Assembly: GCA_902571525.1 (NCBI GenBank)
Contig: CACGCL010000005.1
Location: 1-64,000 of the forward strand
From: an uncultured Pelagibacteraceae bacterium
GTDB lineage: Bacteria > Pseudomonadota > Alphaproteobacteria > Pelagibacterales > Pelagibacteraceae
Length of the DNA: 64,000 nucleotides
Direction: 5' to 3'
Position numbers and translations under genes: made by a program. The stretch's first letter is position 1. Every line of letters begins with the position of its first letter. Below are positions 59,228-64,000 of this stretch, one piece after another. The notes beneath the pieces were generated by a model. It did not search any database. It was given only the letters and a program-made list of their open reading frames with translations, and had not been told where the DNA came from.

Positions 59228-60058
59228 ATGATTGAAGTAAGCAAAATAATAAATCCAACTAATGCATCAGATGGTGCCGGTGTGAAGCTAAAAAGAAGTA
59301 TCGGTGTTGAGCCAAGTTATTATGATCCATTCTTAATGTTAGATGAATTTGGTTCTGAAAATAGTGAAGATTATGTTGCAGGATTTCCCCCACATCCACA
59401 TAGAGGAATTGAAACTGTTACATATATGCTAAACGGTGATTTTGAGCACGAGGACAGTACTGGCGGTAAAGGAAAAATGACAGCTGGTGATGTTCAGTGG
59501 ATGAAAACCGGAAGTGGTATTATTCATTCTGAAATGCCGGCCATGAAAGAGGGAAAACTTCATGGATTTCAGTTATGGATAAATATGCCAGCTAAATTAA
59601 AAATGAGTAAGCCTGAGTATATTTATATTAAGGCAGATAAAATGAGTATCCATAAAGACCAACACAAAGAAGTAAAAACTATAGCTGGAAAATTTGAAAA
59701 AGCAGAAGGTCCTGTAAAGGGTCATAATGTAGAGCCTATTTATTTTGATGTAGAGCTTAAAAAAGATAAAGAGTTTAATTTTAATATTCCTGAGACACAC
59801 AATACCTTTATATATTTAATTAATGGAGAAATAAAAATTGGAAGCAAAGTGCACGATAAAATTAAAGATAGTACATTGATACTACTTGATAATGGAAAAG
59901 ACTTAAAAGTAAAAGCATTCTCAAACTCTAAATTTTTACTTATATCTGGAAAACCTTTAAACGAGGAAATAGCAAGAGGGGGTCCATTTGTAATGAATAC
60001 AAAAAAAGAAATATTAAATGCGGTAAATGATTATCACAATGGTACATTTGTTAAATAA
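59228..60058 (+). CDS. Pirin-family protein
   Basis: Bicupin protein of 276 aa. The metal-binding N-terminal cupin has FPPHPHRGIETVTYMLNGDF (about residues 51-70), GDVQWMKTGSGIIHSEM and the C-terminal pirin domain GHNVEPIYFDVELKKD. Some pirins oxidise quercetin, others regulate metabolism. I chose the ATG at 59228 since it follows the DoxX stop by 4 bp; an upstream reading adds 9 residues overlapping DoxX. Confidence 0.92.
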   Translation: MIEVSKIINPTNASDGAGVKLKRSIGVEPSYYDPFLMLDEFGSENSEDYVAGFPPHPHRGIETVTYMLNGDFEHEDSTGGKGKMTAGDVQWMKTGSGIIHSEMPAMKEGKLHGFQLWINMPAKLKMSKPEYIYIKADKMSIHKDQHKEVKTIAGKFEKAEGPVKGHNVEPIYFDVELKKDKEFNFNIPETHNTFIYLINGEIKIGSKVHDKIKDSTLILLDNGKDLKVKAFSNSKFLLISGKPLNEEIARGGPFVMNTKKEILNAVNDYHNGTFVK

Positions 60059-61029
60059 TGCATAGTGTATCTTTTTCAAAAACTGGTGGTCCTGAAGTTC
60101 TTGAATATGAAGAATTAAAACTTGGAGATCCAAAAAGCGGTGAAGTTCTTATTAAACACTCTGCAATAGGGTTAAATTTTATAGATACTTACCATCGATC
60201 AGGTCTGTACCCTGTACCGCTACCCTCAGGAATTGGTTTAGAAGGTGCGGGAATTATTGAAAAAATTGGACCAGATGTTTCAAATTTTAAAGAGGGTGAT
60301 AAAGTTGCCTATGCTGCTGCACCATTAGGCTCCTACTCTTCTCACAGAATATATCCAACAAAAAATTTGGTCAAAGTTCCAGAAGGAATTGATCTTAATA
60401 TTGTTGCATGTTTAATGACAAAAGGCTTAACAACCTTTTATTTGTTGCACAAAACCTATGAAGTCAAAAAAGGTCAGACAATATTATTTCATGCTGCAGC
60501 AGGAGGTGTTGGTCAAATATTTTGTCAGTGGGCTAAAAGTTTAGGATGTAAAGTTATTGGAACTGTAGGATCTGATGAAAAAATAGAATTAGCAAAAAAA
60601 TATGGTTGTGATGAAGTAATAAATTACTCGAAGGAAAATTTTAAAGACAGGGTTATGAAAATTACTAATAATGAAGGTTTACCAGTTGCATATGATGGGG
60701 TAGGAAAAGTAACTCTAGAAAATTCTCTAGGCTGTTTAAAAATGAGGGGAATGATGGTTTCTTTTGGGAATGCATCTGGAAAACTTGATCCAGTTGACGT
60801 TGGTAAATTAATTGCTCCAAAAGGTTTATATTTAACTAGGCCAAGTATTGCTCATTATACTGCTACTAGAGAAGAACTAGACGAAGCATCTGAAAAACTA
60901 TTTCAAATGGTAAAATCTGGGAATGTGAAGATTGAAATATTTAAAAAATATAATCTTAAAGATGCAATACAAGCTCACAAAGATCTTGAGGGTCGTAAGA
61001 TACTAGGGCCAGCAATAATTATTCCTTAA
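60058..61029 (+). CDS. NADPH:quinone oxidoreductase, zinc-independent MDR family
   Basis: Medium-chain reductase of the QOR type, 323 aa. The N-terminus has VSFSKTGGPEVLEYEELKLG, then GLNFIDTYHRSGLYPVPLPS and the NADPH motif AAAGGVGQIFCQWAKSLGCK (about residues 146-165). Zinc-site cysteines are absent. It could reduce quinones or other electrophiles. It begins on the pirin stop codon and overlaps the end of the convergent DUF2721 gene by 11 bp. Confidence 0.92.
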   Translation: MHSVSFSKTGGPEVLEYEELKLGDPKSGEVLIKHSAIGLNFIDTYHRSGLYPVPLPSGIGLEGAGIIEKIGPDVSNFKEGDKVAYAAAPLGSYSSHRIYPTKNLVKVPEGIDLNIVACLMTKGLTTFYLLHKTYEVKKGQTILFHAAAGGVGQIFCQWAKSLGCKVIGTVGSDEKIELAKKYGCDEVINYSKENFKDRVMKITNNEGLPVAYDGVGKVTLENSLGCLKMRGMMVSFGNASGKLDPVDVGKLIAPKGLYLTRPSIAHYTATREELDEASEKLFQMVKSGNVKIEIFKKYNLKDAIQAHKDLEGRKILGPAIIIP

Positions 61030-61426
61030 ATTGCACATCCATATCAGAAATATGAAGTTTTAAGGCTTTGGTGGAGATTTGTATTTCTCTTATAAAAAAA
61101 ATTATAGATATCATCATGGAAAGGCAGCATGAACCAAAAATTATTCTAGCAACAAATATTTTTTCTAAATACAAAGCAAAGACTGTCAACATGTTAAACA
61201 AAAAACCAAAAGCAGAAAACATGATTGTATATTTCAATACATTAATTCTATTGTTTAAATTTATAAGTTGGTCTTTCCACTCAGGCGGAGTATGTTTTTC
61301 AAATACATGCTCATCATGAATTTTTCTAATTAAATTACTAAGAGTGTGAAATCTGTTACTATAAACTCCCATTATTAATGGTATTGCAGGAAACATCAGA
61401 GCAGTAACTGTATAATCAATATCCAT
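61019..61426 (-). CDS. DUF2721-family membrane protein
   Basis: Protein of 135 aa with about three hydrophobic segments (near residues 5-20, 64-84 and 92-112) and an acidic C-terminus. The pattern FPAIPLIMGVYSNRFHTLSN with later helices matches DUF2721, a family of unknown function. It is divergent from ubiA with 52 bp between starts; its end overlaps the quinone reductase gene. Confidence 0.7.
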   Translation of the reverse strand: MDIDYTVTALMFPAIPLIMGVYSNRFHTLSNLIRKIHDEHVFEKHTPPEWKDQLINLNNRINVLKYTIMFSAFGFLFNMLTVFALYLEKIFVARIIFGSCCLSMMISIIFFIREIQISTKALKLHISDMDVQFKE

Positions 61427-61478
61427 ACGAATCAGTTTGATTATGAATCGATGCTTTGTTATTTACAAGTAAATTATA

Positions 61479-62348
61479 ATGAAAGATTTTAAACTTTTTG
61501 TTGATTTAATAAGAATCAAAAAACCAATAGGCATAATGTTGTTATTCTGGCCATGCTTATGGGGCCTGACCTTAGGAAATGAATTCACTATAAATAGTTT
61601 GAAATACGAAATTTATTTAATCTACTTTTTATTAGGTTCATTTCTGATGAGATCTGCTGGTTGTGTTGTAAATGATATACTTGATAGAAAGTATGATAAG
61701 TTGGTAAAAAGAACCAAAGTGAGACCAATAGCATCTGGAAGAATATCTGTAAGATTAGGATTAGTTTATGCAGCAATATTATGCTTGTTAGCTTTTTTTA
61801 TTTTAATTCAATTTAATTATGTTGTTATCTTATTAGGTATTGCCTCAATGCCTTTTGCATTTAGCTACCCTTTGATGAAGAGATTTACATACTGGCCTCA
61901 ATTGTTTTTGGGCTTCACTTTTAATTATGGGCTTATTATGGGATGGTTTTCAATAAATCTTGAATTCAGTTATATTCCAATTGTTTTTTATATTGGGGCC
62001 ATATTTTGGACATTAGCTTACGACACTATATATGGATTTCAGGATATTAAAGACGATGAAATTATAGGAGTAAAATCTACATCAATTAAATTTAAAAAAA
62101 ATCCTAAGTTATTTATTTTTTTATGTTATTTAATTTTTATTTCAATGCAAATTTTAACAGGGGTGATGATGGAGTTTAGTAATTACTATTTCATCGGAAT
62201 AATAATAATTTCTGCACACTTATTAATTTACCAATGTTTAGACTTGAATGTTTTAAATCCAAATTTGTGTTTAAAAAAGTTTAAAAGTAATAATTTTTTA
62301 GGTCTTCTAGTTTTTTTAAATATATTAATAAATAAAATTTATCTATAA
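61479..62348 (+). CDS. ubiA: 4-hydroxybenzoate polyprenyltransferase
   Basis: Attaches the polyprenyl tail to 4-hydroxybenzoate in ubiquinone synthesis. About eight helices in 289 aa. The two aspartate-rich motifs are NDILDRKYDKLVKRTKVRP (about residues 64-82) and YDTIYGFQDIKDDEIIGVKS (about residues 185-204). The N-terminus RIKKPIGIMLLFWPCLWGL is typical. Its stop overlaps the start of the ABC transporter gene. Confidence 0.94.
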   Translation: MKDFKLFVDLIRIKKPIGIMLLFWPCLWGLTLGNEFTINSLKYEIYLIYFLLGSFLMRSAGCVVNDILDRKYDKLVKRTKVRPIASGRISVRLGLVYAAILCLLAFFILIQFNYVVILLGIASMPFAFSYPLMKRFTYWPQLFLGFTFNYGLIMGWFSINLEFSYIPIVFYIGAIFWTLAYDTIYGFQDIKDDEIIGVKSTSIKFKKNPKLFIFLCYLIFISMQILTGVMMEFSNYYFIGIIIISAHLLIYQCLDLNVLNPNLCLKKFKSNNFLGLLVFLNILINKIYL

Positions 62349-64000
62349 TGACTGATGTCAAAATTTTAAAAAGATTATTCAACGACTACACTAAAAAATA
62401 TATACCTAAGATTTTTTTAGCTTTAATTTTTTCTCTAATTCTAGCTGCAAGTACTTCATCAATAGCATGGTTGTTGGATCCGGCTGTTGAAAAACTTTTT
62501 ATTCAAAAAAATCAAAGTTTGATGCTGATAATTCCGTTGGGGATAATTCTCGCTTTTTCAGCTAAAGGTTTATCTTTATATTTAGCTAAATCAATAATGA
62601 TTGGCGTTGGTGAAGATGTAAGGAAGGCGATCCAAGTTGATATGATGAAGAATTTAATAATAGCTGATACTGAGACAATTGAAAAAAAACACTCAGGTAA
62701 ATTTATTACAAATTTAATAAGTGACGTTAATTTTATGACAGGACTCGTGAGCGTTGGAATATTAAATCTTTTAAAAGACTCCCTTACTTTAATTGGGTTG
62801 TTAGGTGTTATGATTTATCAAAATTGGAAGTTATCTATAATTGCACTTATAATGATACCTCTTGCTAGTTTTTTTGCTCGATTTTTAGGTAAAAGAGTGA
62901 GCAAAGTTACCGTCCAAACTATGGATATGGCAGCTATTCTGAACTCTTATCTTTTAGAGATTTTTAGAAATCATAAATTAATAAAAGTCTTTCAAAAAGA
63001 AACTTACGAGACTTCTAGGGCCGACAATGCTTTAGAGCAACTTAAAAATAGAGGCAAAAAGTTAGCCATTATTTATGCAAGATCTTCTCCAATAATGGAG
63101 TTCTTAACTGGTATCATGATTGCGATTTTAATTTATTATTCAGGAAATTTAATTATGAGTGGTGAGATAGCTGTAAACAACTTTTTTTCATTTTTGGCAG
63201 CAATGATGTTGGCTTATCAACCTGTAAGATCACTTGCCACACTAAATCTTACAATTAACCAAGGTATTGCAGCAGCCAAAAGAACGCTACCTATAATTGA
63301 TCAAAAACATAATATTTTGGAGGATAAAAATTTGAATGAATTAGAAATTTCTAATGGAACCATAAAATTTGATAATGTAAAATTTAATTATAATTCCAAT
63401 ATAAAATTAGTTTTAAAAGGAATAGATTTAAATATTTTAGGTGGCGAAATGACCTCGCTTGTAGGACATAGTGGTGCTGGAAAATCTACAATCTTAAACT
63501 TGATACCCAGATTTTATGATAATACAAAAGGTGATATAAAAATTGATAATCAATCAATTAAAGAAAAACGTTTATCCTCTTTAAGAAAAAATATTTCTTT
63601 GGTAAGTCAAGAAACTACGTTGTTTGATGATACAATTCTGAATAATATTAAGTATGCAAATTTAAATGCCTCCGATGAAGAAATTAAAAATGCAGCAAAA
63701 CTATCTTTTTCTGAAGAGTTTATTAATTCTCTACCAAATAAATATAACACACTGATTGGTGAAAACGGAATTAGACTTTCAGGTGGAGAAAAACAAAGGT
63801 TATCAATTGCTAGAGCTTTTTTAAAAGATAGTAAGATAATATTGTTAGATGAGGCTACCTCCTCTCTTGACTCAGAAACTGAAAAGAAAATTCAAGATGC
63901 ACTTAGTTCCTTAACGAAAGGAAAAACGACACTTGTTATAGCACATAGGTTATCAACTATTTTAAACTCCAAAAAAATTTATGTAATAGATCAAGGTAAA
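62348..64000 (+). CDS. msbA: MsbA-like ABC exporter, partial at the window end
   Basis: Fused membrane and ATPase half-transporter of the lipid/drug exporter type. About 551 residues are visible and the 3' end is cut off by the window edge. Translation shows a six-helix N-terminal domain (to about residue 310), then an ATPase domain with Walker A GHSGAGKS, LVSQETTLFDDTI, the signature RLSGGEKQRLSIARAF, Walker B ILLDEATSSLD and the switch AHRLST. The ATG lies on the ubiA stop. MsbA moves lipid A-core, but this family also includes other lipid flippases, so the substrate is not fixed. Confidence 0.9.
   Translation, partial: MTDVKILKRLFNDYTKKYIPKIFLALIFSLILAASTSSIAWLLDPAVEKLFIQKNQSLMLIIPLGIILAFSAKGLSLYLAKSIMIGVGEDVRKAIQVDMMKNLIIADTETIEKKHSGKFITNLISDVNFMTGLVSVGILNLLKDSLTLIGLLGVMIYQNWKLSIIALIMIPLASFFARFLGKRVSKVTVQTMDMAAILNSYLLEIFRNHKLIKVFQKETYETSRADNALEQLKNRGKKLAIIYARSSPIMEFLTGIMIAILIYYSGNLIMSGEIAVNNFFSFLAAMMLAYQPVRSLATLNLTINQGIAAAKRTLPIIDQKHNILEDKNLNELEISNGTIKFDNVKFNYNSNIKLVLKGIDLNILGGEMTSLVGHSGAGKSTILNLIPRFYDNTKGDIKIDNQSIKEKRLSSLRKNISLVSQETTLFDDTILNNIKYANLNASDEEIKNAAKLSFSEEFINSLPNKYNTLIGENGIRLSGGEKQRLSIARAFLKDSKIILLDEATSSLDSETEKKIQDALSSLTKGKTTLVIAHRLSTILNSKKIYVIDQGK

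Overview
The window is AT-rich and almost entirely coding. It holds 71 protein-coding genes (the last one cut by the window edge), one tRNA and no mobile elements, CRISPR arrays or rRNA. No stretch without a gene exceeds about 80 bases. Gene content and order point to a streamlined marine alphaproteobacterium of the SAR11 / Candidatus Pelagibacter type. The supporting features are a PetP/PetR regulator pair, cytochrome bc1 and aa3 oxidase operons, an ATP synthase Fo operon with a b' subunit, CcrM, a complete CrtI-CrtB-CrtY-Blh retinal branch, Lys/Asn-rich proteins and overlapping neighbouring genes. The assignment rests on recognition of protein families; no database search was run.

Layout. 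0-9 kb: carbamoyl phosphate synthase (carA, carB), a 2OG-oxygenase-like protein, an ELM1-family protein, trxB, a degenerate ADP-ribosylglycohydrolase-like protein and an aspartate aminotransferase. 9-15 kb: a uvrB - pteridine reductase-like SDR - folB - uvrC - pgsA run. 15-18.5 kb: ilvE, then a MarR / OmpR / sensor kinase cluster and a UbiK-like protein. 18.5-24.5 kb: lgt, a MidA-type methyltransferase, pgeF, a frameshifted prs, rplY, pth, ychF. 24.5-27 kb: petABC on the minus strand. 27-34 kb: trmL, hemF, greA, then a minus-strand TPR gene - ispE - tRNA-Gln - CCA-adding enzyme run, a uracil-DNA glycosylase and rnhB. 34-41 kb: ccrM with a twin GAGTC leader, a flavin monooxygenase, mutY head-to-head with a DUF721/DciA gene, a DsbA-like protein and a short SMC. 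41-43 kb: ATP synthase Fo (atpI, B, E, F', F). 43-47.5 kb: crtI, crtB, crtY, blh. 47.5-51.6 kb: ispH, thrB, rnhA, a peroxiredoxin and thrC. 51.6-57.2 kb: the minus-strand cox operon (ctaC, ctaD, ctaB, a 41-residue membrane protein, ctaG, ctaE, SURF1). 57.2-64 kb: rsmE, a five-gene redox cassette (haloacid dehalogenase, CDGSH, DoxX, pirin, quinone reductase), DUF2721, ubiA and a partial ABC exporter.

How the genes work together. Most of the energy chain is here: bc1 complex, aa3 oxidase with assembly factors, Fo of a proton-type ATP synthase, and the enzymes that convert phytoene precursors to retinal for a rhodopsin encoded elsewhere. The most notable observations are: prs broken at an A9 tract; a family 4 uracil-DNA glycosylase with one cysteine in the whole protein, so unable to hold the usual 4Fe-4S cluster; an SMC with no recognisable hinge; a CCA-adding enzyme whose ATG lies 4 nt after a tRNA 3' end; and two GANTC sites in the ccrM leader.
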